A DNA stretch of 64,000 nucleotides from Elephas maximus indicus (GCF_024166365.1 NC_064819.1:165234793-165298792), one strand, 5' to 3'; counted from the first letter of the stretch, positions 22,987 to 33,793 are shown. A program made the numbers and translations. Notes: generated from the sequence alone by a model not told the origin.

Positions 22987-23516
22987 TGTCATAGATTGAA
23001 CTGTGTCTCCCAAAAATATGTGTCGACTTGATTAGGCCATGATTCCCGGTATTGTGTGGTTGTCCTCCATTTTGTGATTTTCCTATGTGTTATAAATCAT
23101 AATCTCTGCCTGTGGTTAAGGATTAGGGTGAGATGTAACACCCTGGCTCAGGTCACATCCCTGATCCAATTTAAAGGGAGTTTTCCTGGAGTGTGGCCTG
23201 CACCACCTTTTATTTTACAAGCAATAAAAGGAAAGGGAATCAGAGAGTTGGGGACCTCATACCACCAAGAAAGAAGCGCCGGGAGCAGAATGCATCCTTT
23301 GGACCCAGGGTTTCTGTGCGAAGAAGCTCCTAGTCCATGGGATGATTGACGACAAGGACCTTTCTCCAGAGCTGACAGGGAGAGAAAGCCTTCCCCTGGA
23401 GCTGGTGCCCTGAATTTGGACTTCTAGCCTACCAGATTGTAAGAAAATAAATTTCTCTTTGTTAAAGCCATCTATTTGTGGTATTTCTGTTATAGCAGCA
23501 CTAGATGACTAAGACA
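22987..23516 (+). mobile_element. Solo LTR of the ERVL-MaLR class
   Basis: A 530-bp solitary LTR with TG...CA ends (TGTCATAGATTGAACTGTG to GATGACTAAGACA) and a perfect 5-bp target duplication GTGTA (22982-22986 and 23517-23521). The 3' part carries GGACTTCTAGCCTACCAGA, a polyadenylation signal in GAAAATAAATTTCTCT near 23445 and GCAGCACTAGATGAC, all typical of MaLR LTRs. No internal viral genes. Confidence 0.93.
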
Positions 23517-24599
23517 GTGTACTAAAAACAATAAATAAAAAAGAAATTTAAATCAATGCATTAACAAAGGCTACGAATCATACTATATTTGCAAGCAATA
23601 CAAAACTAAAACTTATTGCCTCCAAAATCAGGCCCACATCCTGTACACCGTATGTAGAGAGATATTCAATCCACAGGCCCTAGGAATTAGTTTTTATCCT
23701 CAGTTCATAAGAATTGAGAAAGAACTTGAAGAGTTTGTATTGGGGTAAAAAGCTTTCCAACCAGGTTTTGTTCACTGGAGTTAAAAGACAGTTAATTTTA
23801 AAACATGTGCACTTAAAAACAGCGTTTGATCTGCCAACAAGTAAACCAAGAATTTTCAGTAAAATGGAAAAAGTTTTAAAGTCTGGAAGTGATATAAAAT
23901 TGTCATGAAAAATAAAATGTTTCAGTTGTGTGATAGCAGCTTGGTGCCAGGTCTGATAGACACTGTAGGATCCAGAGATTTCCCAAAACAGGGGCAGATG
24001 GTAGAGAGTGTCTATCAAGCAGGTCTGCACTGTACCAGCCTTTTAGCATTCAGCCAATTAGTAGATACTTGAGTATTAGTTTTCATCTTGCCTTAGCTGG
24101 AAGACAGAGAAGCTGAAGCAGCCCCAAAGTGATACAAGTGATGTTCTCCATGTTTCAAAATCACTGTTGCAACCTCTGGTTACCTTTTTAGGGGACCTGG
24201 GTGTGCTTTCTTATGGATGGCCTCACCTTGCTCTCAAAAAATACATACACTGTCCAGTAATACAATGATTTTCAAAGAGGTGAGGCTACTCTCTTACAAT
24301 ACAATCCTGTTTATGGAACTGCAAAGGCACCAAAGGTTTCGACAGCTGAGATGGAAAAACAAAAGTTCAGAGTTTAGGAGACACTAGAGTAGGAAACAAC
24401 TCAAGAAGAGACCCGTAGGGCTGAAGAGAAGCGTCAAGTGAGAGCAGAAACAGAGTATAATTATCGCAGAGCTTCCTAAGGAAAGAGGCTGACTGGAATG
24501 TGAAGAATACAGAGTGGCAAGCCCTAAAATGTACTTTTCTTGGTCCTCAGCAAATAAGCCTCAACATCATCCCCAGAGACTACAGCTTAAAAAAAAAAA

Positions 24600-24987
24600 A
24601 AAAATCAGTTACCATGAAGTTGATTCCAACTCTTGGTGACTTCATGTATGTCAGAGTAGAACTGTGCTCTGCTGTGTTGTGACTGATCTTTCTAAAACAG
24701 ATCACCAGGCCTTTCTTCCAAGGTGCCTTTGGGTGGATTGCTTGAATCTTTTGGTCAGTTGTTGCAGTTGTTGTTAGGTGTTGTCAAGTCAAATCCAAAT
24801 TACCGAGACCCTATAGGACAGAGTAGAACTGTCCCCTAGCTTTCCTAGGTTGTAATCTTCACTAGATCAGATCACCAGGCCTTTTCTTGTTGCATGGAGC
24901 TGCCGATGGGCTCAAACCACCAACCTTTTGGTCAGCAGCCAAGTGCTTAAGCATTGTGCCACCAGGGCTACTTTTTGGTCAGTAGAC
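24600..24987 (-). mobile_element. AfroSINE, split by an inserted AfroSINE
   Basis: An antisense copy starting with an A-rich tail and CAGTTACCATGAAGTTGATT. It is cut in its tRNA-like head at CTTTTGGTCAG (about 24751-24763) and resumes after 24968 with TTTTTGGTCAGTAGACAATG. The repeated TTTGGTCAG is the target duplication of the insert. Confidence 0.87.
24764..24968 (-). mobile_element. AfroSINE nested in AfroSINE
   Basis: An antisense long-form copy with a TTGTTGTTAGGTGTTGTCAAG (RTE-like) tail at its left, TAGGACAGAGTAGAACTGTC, CAGATCACCAGGCC and a nearly complete tRNA-like head ending GTGCCACCAGGGCTA. It lies inside the antisense AfroSINE at 24600-24987. Confidence 0.88.
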
Positions 24988-25009
24988 AATGCATTTGTAC
25001 CACACAGAC

Positions 25010-25203
25010 CAAAACCCACTGCCGTCAAGGCAATTCCAACTCATAGAGACCCTGTAGGACAGGGTCCCATAGGGTGTCCAAGTTTGTATTCCTTACAGAA
25101 GCAGACTGCTACATCTTTCTCTCGAAGAGCAGCTGATGGGTTTGGACTGCCAACCTTTCGGTTAGCAGCTGAGTGCTTCATTGCTGCTCTACTAGGGCTC
25201 CTT
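25010..25203 (-). mobile_element. AfroSINE (long form)
   Basis: An antisense copy: AAAACCCACTGCCGTCAAGG, GACCCTGTAGGACAGGGTCC, CAGAAGCAGACTGCTACATC, GGTTAGCAGCTGAGTGC, ending CTACTAGGGCTCC. Third member of the stack at 24600-25425. Confidence 0.92.
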
Positions 25204-25225
25204 TTGCCCCATCCAGGGAATCCCA

Positions 25226-25425
25226 AAACTGGTTGCTGTGGAGTCGACTCCTACTCATGGCTACCCCATGTATGTCAGAGTAGAACTGTGCTTCACAGGC
25301 CTTTCAATGGCTGTGATACTTCAGAAGTAGATCACCAGGCCTTTCTTACAAGGTGCTGCTGGGTGGATTCAAGCTAACTTTCAGTTAGTAATCAAATGCT
25401 TAACCATTCGCACTACGCAGGAACT
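25226..25425 (-). mobile_element. AfroSINE (long form)
   Basis: An antisense copy: ACTGGTTGCTGTGGAGTCGA, GTATGTCAGAGTAGAACTGT, TAGATCACCAGGCCTTTC, AACCATTCGCACTACGCAGG. Last member of the stack; its right edge abuts a direct repeat also present at 24556. Confidence 0.92.
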
Positions 25426-25454
25426 AAACCTCAACATCATCCCAAGACTATGGC

Positions 25455-27384
25455 CAAGTACCTCAAAAAACTCCACTTCGGTATAAGAAGGAATATGATA
25501 ATGAAGGTTAGAGAAACTCAGAGTCTATGAGTATAAACTAATCGCAGTCTTATTAGAAATGTTCTGGTTAGTAAAATTCTCTGGTTATCATATATGCTAT
25601 ATGGATTGCCGATTTTCAAAGCTATAATGCAAAAAAAGTTACACTCACTGCATGAAACAGGGTAAACTTTCTTTTTCCTTAATGGTGTGGGTGGCCCTTG
25701 AGGAGCTCGTTCTGCTTCAGGCGCAACATCATTTAACACCATTTATCATTCAGCTGATGATGTGTGAAAGTGCTAGTTAACACAATTCCTTTTGGGTCTG
25801 TCAGATTAAAAACCAGCTTCCACTGTTTGCAATATGTGTTCTATATATAAATTAATACATTATAACTGAAGCCAAAACCACAGCTAATATCGACATAGCC
25901 ACGTTATTAGGCTAAGGTCCGTTACATATTTAGGAACGCCATATTTCAGCCTTACAACATTCACATTAACTCACTCCACGTTACCCTCCTTCTCTCTTCG
26001 GTCTCTCTCCCTCTCTCCTTGAGTGACCATTTGAGTACTTTTTTTTTTTTTTAACTTGGTTTTCTTTTCTTATTACACCTTTCTTTTGTCCCTTTGGGTT
26101 GTGGCATATAGTCTCCCAATTAGAATGTAAAAATCATCCAAGAAAGAGTTGCTTGATAGAATTTGATAGAACCACTACTTGAAAGCCCTGGGGGAAAAAA
26201 TAATTTAACACTTTGCAGAAAAAAATCATTCTACTCTACAAACAGAAAACATAACCCATTAGCATTCCACACAGGCTGTTCGAAGCTTCCAAATGGCCAG
26301 ACTGAGCTAGTCTTGCCCCTCTCCCCACATGTACACATCCCAGGGGTGTCTCCGTCCAGGAGTCTCCTCACATGCAGCTGGCACAGCATCTGGGATTTTA
26401 TCACTGCTGCAAAGGGTGGGTCTGGATGGACCCACTGCTGGTTACTCCAGATTTTTCTCATGACAGGATTGCTGGATATGCATTAACTCACATGGTATTC
26501 TTTGTAGTTAATTTTTGCAGATATTTGCTCTTTCGACACATTTGTATTATAAAGAAGAACATATGGCACCCAAAAAACTATTTCTATATGTACAGGTTCC
26601 ATAGTTTTCAGATTTTTTTGTTTCTAATTTAACTTAAGAAAAAAAACAAAAAAACTTTTTTTTCTAACACTTTAAAGGTGGCTTGTCTACAAGGACCACA
26701 TATAGTCGTACTTAAAATTCCTTAAGGTCAATGAAGTTTGAGTGTGTATATTTTACTTAGGAGATAAATAATGACCTTCAGGAGGCTTAACAAACAAGAA
26801 GGCCAAGGACTAGGTTCACATGAAATAAAAAAGGAGAGGGCTACACAGACCCGTCCTACCCTTTATCTGGCATTTCTCCTAACCTCATCCCACCCCCACT
26901 CCAAATCTTCACAGACCACCTCCACCACCACTAGGAGCCTTGGTATTTCAGAGGCCATTCTCTCTTGACAACCAGAGAGCAGAGAGGGACATGGAAGATG
27001 TTGAACTAATGGGAATAAACATAAACATACCAAATCGAAAACAGAAGAGTGGGTAGACCTGGTGTGATATCTCTCAGTTGAGGTATCCTGATCCATCCGG
27101 GAAAGAAAACTATAAAGAAGATGCCTATCTATCTACACTGTTATAAGTGTTGAAATAAGGACCCAATGACCTAAGGACTGAGGTTGAACTATGAAAATTA
27201 TAGTTACTTGTAGCTACTTATCACCAGATTTTTTTAATGATGATTGGGACAGAAAAATTAGTTGAAACTCACTTCACCCCATGAATTATTCTATAATGCA
27301 GAAATAATGATAATAGTATGCTATAGTTCATAGATAAATATCAAAGCAAAATCATTAAGTGCATGAAATCCAGGGTCATTCTGC
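25455..27384. other. No gene seen; mostly repeat-free
   Basis: No interspersed repeat recognised. T-runs at 26039-26053 and 26656-26664. It could include conserved non-coding DNA, but nothing proves it. Confidence 0.5.
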
Positions 27385-27460
27385 CCAGCTTTCGGCCCTG
27401 TCTCTATCACTTTTTAGTTGTGGCCTTTGTTAGGTAACTTCTCTAAGCTTCAGTCCTTGG
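27385..27460 (+). repeat. MIR, partial
   Basis: CCTGTCTCTATCACTTTTTA, GTTAGGTAACTTCTCTAAGC and TTCAGTCC match the MIR core. Confidence 0.6.
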
Positions 27461-27559
27461 CATTTAATTAATATCCAGTAGATTTTAGCTACTCTTACTA
27501 TTTTTGAGTAATTTTTTTACATTTGTAAAGAAGCATTTATAATAACTGTTTTACTCAGG

Positions 27560-27930
27560 GTAAGTAATATTAGCTGGTATAACAAGCAACTCCAAAATTT
27601 TGGTAAACTTAACCATGATAAAAGTATGTTTCTCATGAATGTCACAGGACAGAGTGTGGGGGTAGTTCTGCTCACCCAGTGAGTGTGGAACCCTGATTCT
27701 TCCTACCTAGCAGCTTCTCCATGTTCTATGGTCTTGAGGTCCTCCATGGGACCCTTTATACTCAGTCTGCCCAAAGAGAGCTCAGGGGAGTGCAGGAGAT
27801 TTAGGGACCAGGCAGAGAAGAAGCCTGCATTACTTTCATTGGCTAGGATTTAATCAGATGGCTCCATCTAGATAGAAAGGGGCTAGAAAATGTAGTCTAA
27901 CCTCACGCTAAGGAAGCAGAGGACATGGTG
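27560..27930 (+). repeat. Ancient interspersed repeat, family unresolved
   Basis: TAGCTGGTATAACAAGCAAC, CCAAAATTTTGGTAAACTTA, CATTACTTTCATTGGCTAGG and GGCTAGAAAATGTAGTCTAA follow a familiar mammalian repeat layout. No gene. Confidence 0.5.
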
Positions 27931-28338
27931 ACTACTGCAGGTTCTGTGGCAAAAAGACCCCTTCGCTCTAACTAGTCACCCTTGACACAAAGGGCACTAG
28001 TAGGTGTGTTACCTGGGACTTAAAGGTGGAAAGAAAAAGCAATGTCTTTACAATCTATCAAAGCATTGGTTTGTATATAATGCAACATTCTGCAAGCACT
28101 AAAACGAGTATATGTAAAGGGCCTGGCATATAGTAAAAAAAAAAGGCATATAGTAGGTGCCCAGTAATTGTTAGCTATTTCAATAATTATTGTATACGAA
28201 TTTACAAATATTAGTCACATTTTAAGAGACCTGGTGGCTCAAGGGTTAACTGCTCAGCTGGTAACTGAAAGATTGACAATTCGAACCCACCAATTGCTCC
28301 ATGGGGAAGGACCTAGCGATCTGCTCCTATGAAGATTT

Positions 28339-28532
28339 GAAAAACTCACTACCATCGAGTCAATTCTGACTCATAGTGACCCTGTAGGGCAGAGTAGAAC
28401 TACCCCACAGAGTTTCCAAGGCTGAAATCTTTATGGGGGTAGACAGCCACAGCCTTCTGTGGAGTAGCTGGTGTGTTCAAGCCACCAAACGTTTAGTTAG
28501 CAGGTGAGTGCTTAACTTCTGTGCCAATGATT
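28339..28532 (-). mobile_element. AfroSINE nested in AfroSINE
   Basis: An antisense long-form copy: ACTCACTACCATCGAGTCAA, GACCCTGTAGGGCAGAGTAG, GGTAGACAGCCACAGCCTTC, GTTTAGTTAGCAGGTGAGTG, ending TTCTGTGCCA. It splits the sense AfroSINE that begins at 28229. Confidence 0.9.
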
Positions 28533-29998
28533 ACAGCCTAGAAAACACTATAGGGCAGTTCTACTCTGTCACATGAGGTTGCTGTTGTTGTTAGGTGCCG
28601 TTGAGTCAGTTCCAACTCATAGCAACCCTATGCACAAAAGAACGAGACACTGCCCGGTCCTGCAACCTTACAATCATTGTTATGCTTGAGCTCTTTGTTT
28701 AAGCCAATGTGTCAGTCCATCTCCTTCAGGGTCTTCCTCTTTTCCTCTGACCTTGTATTTTGCCAAGCATGATGTCCTTCTCCAGGACTGGTCCCTCCCG
28801 ACAACATGTCCAAAGTATGTAAGAAGCAGTCTCACCATCCTTGCTTCTAAGGTTGTACTTCTTCTAAGACAGATTTGTTCTTTCTTTGGCAGTCCATGGT
28901 ATAGTCAGTACTCTTCACCAGCACCACAATTCAAAGGGGTCAGTTCTTTATTCATTGCCCAGCTTTCACAAGCATACAATGCTACTGAAAATACCATGGC
29001 GCACCTTAGTCTTCAAGGTGACATCATTGGTCTTCAACACTTTGAAGAGGTCCTTTGCAGCAGATTTACCCAATGCAGTGTGACTTTTGATTTCTTGACT
29101 GCTGCTTCTATGGCTGTTGATTGTGGATCCAAGTAAAATGAAATCCTTGACAACTTCAACCTTTTCTCCGTTTATCATGATGTTGTTCATTGGTCCAGTT
29201 GTGAGGATTTTTGTTTTCTTTTTGTTGAGGTGCAATCCATACTGAAGGCTGTGGTCTTTGATCTTCATTAGTAAGTGCTTCAAGTCCTTTTCACTTTCAG
29301 CAAGCAAGGTCGTGTCGTCTGCATAACAAGGTTGTTACTGAGTCTTCCTCCAATCCTGATGCCATGTTCTTCTTCATATAGTCCAGCTTCTCATATTATT
29401 TGCTCAGCATACAGATTCAATAGGTATGGTGAAAGAATACAACCCTGAGGCACACCTTTCCTTCCTTTAAACCAATCAGTATCCCCTTGCCTCTTGATCT
29501 AGGTACAGGTTCCCCATGAGCACAATTAAGTGTTCTGGAATTCCCATTCTTCACAATGTTATTCGTAATTTGTTATGATCCACACAGTCGAATGCCTTTG
29601 CATAGTCAATAAAACACAGGTAAACATCCTTCTGGTAGTCTCTGCTTTCAGTCAGGATCCATCTGACATCAACAATGATATCCCAGGTTCCACATCCTCT
29701 TCTGAAACCAGCCTGAATTTCTGGCAGTTCCCTGTCGATATACAGCTGCAGCCATTTTTGAATGATCTTCAGCAAAATTTTGCTTGCATGTGATATGAAT
29801 GATATTGTTCTATAATTTCTGCATTCAGTTGGATCACCTTTCTTGGGAATAGGCATAAATATGGATCTCTTCCAGTCAGTTGGCCAGGAAGCTGTCTTCC
29901 ATATTTCTTGGCATAGTTGAGTGAGCACCTCCAGCACTGCATCTGTTTGTTGAAACATCTCAACTGATATTCCATCAGTTCCTGGAGCCTTGTTTATT

Positions 29999-30045
29999 AT
30001 GAGTTGGAATCAACTCAACGGCATTGGGTTTGGTTTTTTTTTTTA
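29999..30045 (+). mobile_element. AfroSINE 3' fragment inside the RTE LINE
   Basis: ATGAGTTGGAATCAACTCAA followed by GGCATTGGGTTTGG and a T-run breaks the RTE sequence between CCTTGTTT and TTTTCGCC. A very short, young-looking SINE insertion. Confidence 0.85.
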
Positions 30046-31187
30046 TTTTGTTTTTCGCCAATGCCTTCAAAGCAGCTTGGACTTCTTCCTTCAGTACCAT
30101 CGGTTTCTGATCATATGCTACCTCTTGAAATCGTTGAACATCGACTAATTCTTTTTGGTATAATGACTCTTTGTATTCCTTCCATCTTCTTTCGATGCTT
30201 CCTGCGTTGCTTAGTATTTTCCCCATAGAATCCTTCACTATTGCAACTCGGGGCTTGAATTTTTCTTCATTTCTTTCAGCTTGAGAAATGCCGAGCGTGT
30301 TCTTCCCTTTTGGTTTTCCATCTCCAGCTCTTTGCACATGTCATTAGAATACTTTACTTTGTCTTCTCGAGCAGTCCTTTGAAATCTTCTGTTCAGTTCT
30401 TTTACTTCATCAATTCTTCCTTTTGCTTTAGCTGCTTGACGTTCGAGAGCAAGTTTCAGAGTCTCCTCTGACATCCATCTTGGTCTTTTCTTTCTTTCCT
30501 GTCTTTTCATTGACCTCTTGCTTTCTTCATGGATGATGTCCTTGATGTCATTCCACAACTCATCTGGTCTTTGGTCACTAGTGTTCAATGCATCAAATCT
30601 ATTCCTGAGATGGTTTCTAAATTCAAGTGGGACATACTCAAGGTCATATTTTGGCTCTCATGGACTTCCTCTGATTTTCTTCAGTTTCAGCTTGAACTCG
30701 CATATGAGCAATTGATGGTCTGTTCCACAGTTGGCTCCTGGTCTCATTCTGACTGATATTGAGCTTTTCCATCATCTCTTTCTACAGATGTAGTCAATTT
30801 GACTTCTGTGTGTTCCATCTGGTGAGGTCCATGTGTACAGTCACCGTTTATGTTGGTGAAAGAAGGTATTTGCAATGAAGTTGTTGGTCTTGCAAAGTTC
30901 TATCATTCGATTTCTGGCATTGTTGCTATCACCAAGGCCATATTTTCCAACTACCGATCCTTCTTCTTTATTTCCAACTTTCACATTCCAATCACCAGTA
31001 ATTATCAAAGCATCTTGATTGCATGTTTGATCCATTTCAGACTGCAGCAGCTGATAAAAACATTCTATTTCTTCAGCTTTGCCCCTAGTGGTTGGTGTGT
31101 AAATTTGAATAATAGTCGTATTAACTGGTCTTCCTTGTAGGCGTATGGATATAATCCTATCACTGACAGCATTGTACTTCACTCAAA

Positions 31188-31523
31188 ATGAGAAGAAACA
31201 GCTACAAACATTCATTAATAATTGGAACCTGGAACATACGAAGCATGAGTCCAGGAAAACTGGAAATCGTCAAAAATGAAATGGAATGCATAAACATCGA
31301 TATCCTAGGCATTAGTGAGCTGAAATGGACTGGTATTGGCCATTTGAAGTCAGACAATCATATCGTCTACTATGCTGGGAATGACAACTTGAAGAGGAAT
31401 GGTGTTGCATTCGTCGTGAAAAAGAACATTTCGAGATCTATCCTAAGTACAACACTGTCAGCGATAGGACAATATCCATATGCCTACAAGGGAGACCAGC
31501 TAATATGTCTATTATTCGAATTT
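31188..31523 (+). pseudogene. RTE endonuclease N-terminus in inverted orientation
   Basis: This open stretch of about 110 codons encodes the apurinic endonuclease N-terminal half of the RTE protein: GTWNIRSMSPGKLEIV, then NIDILGISELKWTGIGH and RNGVAFVVKKN. Its last 75 or so bases (from the CTAAGTACAAC motif near 31443) repeat, in inverted order, the first bases of the minus-strand part near 31090-31175. Both cDNAs therefore copied the same RNA segment. The TTTACA at its outer end resembles the target TTACAT, consistent with internal priming there. It is part of one insertion, not a separate gene. Confidence 0.9.
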
Positions 31524-31579
31524 ACATGAGGTTGCTATGAGTCAAAAATCGACTCAGTGGCACCTAACAACAACAGTCA

Positions 31580-32560
31580 CATTATACACTAAATACCTTG
31601 CATAAGGCTGCAAAATATCATTTCAGAGACCTTTCACAACCTGGGTATATGTTTTACACTCTCCCTTTATTTTACTCAGAGAAAACCAGAATATCCTTTG
31701 CAATAAGAAGGTAAAACCAAAGCCTGAAAACAACATTAAATTCTATGTTTTCTAATAATCCTGCTTTTTATTTCCCCTAGACCTTATCTCAGCTTCTCTT
31801 AGTTATTTTTCTGAAAGTCTTGAGAATAGAAAAGAGTAATGGTGTGGGGATATTATATGTAACCTGATAACACTGTTGTGTTACCAGTCAAGAACATGAT
31901 CTTCCTTGCAATTTCTCTATCTCATAACTCTCATTTAAAAAGTGATTCTAGGATTCCACATATTTTACAGACAATTCTGAGAACCGATTAAATAGAGAGT
32001 ATCATTCTGAAGAGTAATAAGCTTGATACCAACCCACCATCCCAAAGCATAGACCAGCTAGAATAGAAGATGGATAGTTAGATAGATAGACAGACAGACA
32101 GATAGGTAGGTAGTTTGATCAAGCCTAGAAGGCCATACACCAAAATGATAAGAGTTATCTGTAATGATGAGATTGTGGATATTTTACTGTTTCTCTTTTA
32201 TTTCTAAACTTCCACAATGAACATGTATTACTAGATTAAGAAAAAAAAAAAAAACTATTATTATAGAAGGAGGAAAAGTTTCCTGCTAGTATATAGGGCA
32301 AAGTTATTAATGAACATGGATCTGACTCATTTTCCATGATGTGATTTGTAGAGTAGAACAGGAATTTTTTTAATTCAAATTAATTTCTCTTTGGTGAGAT
32401 ATGTGAGTGACATAATTTTTCCTCGTGAAAGAGGAGGCGCCATCAACCTCGTTGACGAACTTGCCCAGTTATGCTAACACACCTATGCCAATTTGGTGTA
32501 CTGGTTTTGTATATATTAAAATGTGGGCCTAGGAAGCCTAGGGCCTTGGTTTCTACAACA
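31580..32560. other. No gene seen
   Basis: Unassigned AT-rich sequence with the tetranucleotide array at 32066-32113. Confidence 0.55.
32066..32113. repeat. GATA/GACA microsatellite
   Basis: GATAGATAGACAGACAGACA then GATAGGTAGGTAG. Confidence 0.95.
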
Positions 32561-32564
32561 TGGT

Positions 32565-32790
32565 GGCTCAGACCTTTAGCTCCAGAGTCAGAGCCTATTT
32601 TTGAGTCCCAGTCTCACTAACTACAGTGATACTGTGAGCAAGCTACCTATCACCCTAAAACCTTAGTCTGCACAATGGAGAGAACAATAGTACTTAATTC
32701 ATAGGCACATAATGAGGATCGGAGAAGATAACACATATAAGTCCTAGATCACTGTTTGCCACATAGTGAGCATTGATACACGATCATCAT
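32565..32790 (+). repeat. MIR, nearly complete
   Basis: CAGAGTCAGAGCCTATTTTT, GATACTGTGAGCAAGCTACC, CTTAGTCTGCACAATGGAGA, AGGCACATAATGAGGATCGG and TTTGCCACATAGTGAGCATT. Confidence 0.8.
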
Positions 32791-32957
32791 TATTATTGTA
32801 CAAGTAGAGGACTAGGCTAGATAACGCCAGTTCCATTCCTGCTATTGAATTCTATGATGAAATTAGGGTAAACTGAAATCAACATTATGTCTCTCTGAAA
32901 AAAATAATTGATTTCAAACACTTTTATTCTGAATACGCTATGTATATTCCTTTCTCC

Positions 32958-33165
32958 AGAGTCCCTGGAGTTAAGAGATCGGCTGCTAACTGAAAGGTTG
33001 GCATTTGAATTCACCCAAAGGAGCCTCAGAAGAAAGACTTGGTGATCTACTTCCAAAAGATCACAGCCATTGAAAGCCCTAGGGAGTGAAATTCTACTCT
33101 GAAACACTAGGTGCTGCCATGAGTCAATATTGACTGAACAGTAACTGATCGGGGTTTTTGTTTTG
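32958..33165 (+). mobile_element. AfroSINE (long form)
   Basis: A sense copy: AGAGTCCCTGGAGTTAAGAG, CTGCTAACTGAAAGGTTGGC, GACTTGGTGATCTACTTCC, GCTGCCATGAGTCAATATTG, with a GGGGTTTTTGTTTTG tail. Moderately diverged. Confidence 0.88.
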
Positions 33166-33600
33166 ATTTGGTTCCTCTCTCCCACTCTTCTGAGGGCCTG
33201 CAGAGTTCCTTCTGAATGAAACAGAGTTCACAGGCTTTGCTGGGGTGATAAAATATAGGAAAGAAAAAAGAACTTATGGATCCTCTCACCTTATCATAAA
33301 GCAGAAAAAGAGTGATGAAACTAAGAAACCATTCACTAATTCTCTCCTGCTTTCTCTCTTCACCAAAAATACCTCCCTCAGAAAGTGACTGTGAGCTCCC
33401 ATGTCAGTCCGACCCTAGACAGTATGGAAAGTTGGTGAGGGCAAAGAGAAACTAAGAACTCAATGGCGTAATCTCCCAAAGGGGGATAGGACAGGATAAG
33501 ATGACAGTGCTGCAGACACTTCAAAGTTCAGAAGTTGAGGCTCATGTGCATCTAGAAAACAGTATGTCCACTGCCAAAATGTCTGGCCCAAATTCCAGGT

Positions 33601-33793
33601 GGAGAGACCCTAGGTGGCACAAATGGTTAACCTCCCATCAAACTCACCCAGAGGCACCTTAGAAGTAAAGGCCTAACAATCTGCTTCCGAAAGGCCACAG
33701 CCTTGAAAAAGTTTTGGAACAGTTCTACTCTGCACACACAGGATTACCAAGAGTCAGAATCGACTGGATGGCAACTAACAACAGCAACAACAA
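33601..33793 (+). mobile_element. AfroSINE with RTE-type tail
   Basis: A sense copy: GGAGAGACCCTAGGTGGCAC, AACAATCTGCTTCCGAAAGG, ACCAAGAGTCAGAATCGACT, and an AACTAACAACAGCAACAACA tail identical in type to RTE LINE ends. Confidence 0.9.

Larger units (their letters stand above)
24556..25454. repeat. Diverged direct repeats flanking the AfroSINE stack
   Basis: About 30 bp at 24556-24586 (starting AAGCCTCAACATCATCC and ending GACTACAGC) recur at 25426-25454 (starting AAACCTCAACATCATCC and ending GACTATGGC). They bracket the four SINEs. They look like a target duplication, longer than usual, or a small segmental duplication. Confidence 0.8.
28584..31523 (-). mobile_element. Nearly full-length RTE LINE, minus strand, with inverted 5' end
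   Basis: This is the longest RTE copy in the window, about 2.94 kb. On the minus strand, from about 31175 down to 28584, it encodes in order: the second half of the AP endonuclease (IQIYTPTTRGKAEE, ALIITGDWNVKVGN), a basic linker (RQERKKRPRWMSEETLKLAL), and the reverse transcriptase (WPTDWKRSIFMPIPKKGDPT, LPEIQAGFRRGCG, CFIDYAKAFDCVDHNKL, catalytic YADD near 29313-29324). A tail region with AACAACAAC follows. The endonuclease start (TWNIRSMSPGKLEIVKNEM, ILGISELKWTGIG) lies at 31188-31523 on the plus strand, so the 5' end is inverted. A 13-bp target duplication, ACATGAGGTTGCT, flanks it exactly at 28571-28583 and 31524-31536. Frameshifts break the ORF. A small AfroSINE fragment sits inside at 29999-30045. 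Confidence 0.95.
28229..31573 (+). mobile_element. AfroSINE (long form) interrupted twice
   Basis: The outermost, oldest element of a nest. The head is AGAGACCTGGTGGCTCAAGG at 28229, with CTGCTCCTATGAAGATT before an antisense AfroSINE at 28339-28532. It continues with GATTACAGCCTAGAAAACAC to 28583, then the RTE LINE at 28584-31523 interposes. The tail CTATGAGTCAAAAATCGACT and CACCTAACAACAACA completes it at 31537-31573. The tail is of the RTE type. Confidence 0.93.

Noticed and set aside
23056..23349. 97-codon plus-strand open frame
   Set aside because: It lies wholly within the MaLR solo LTR; non-coding in this family.
24928..25377. 149-codon plus-strand open frame
   Set aside because: It runs through three antisense AfroSINEs, and codons follow the SINE consensus, not a protein family.
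28966..31182. Minus-strand reverse transcriptase and endonuclease frames as a host gene
   Set aside because: They form one RTE LINE with frameshifts, an inverted 5' end and a target-site duplication. There is no sign of domestication.
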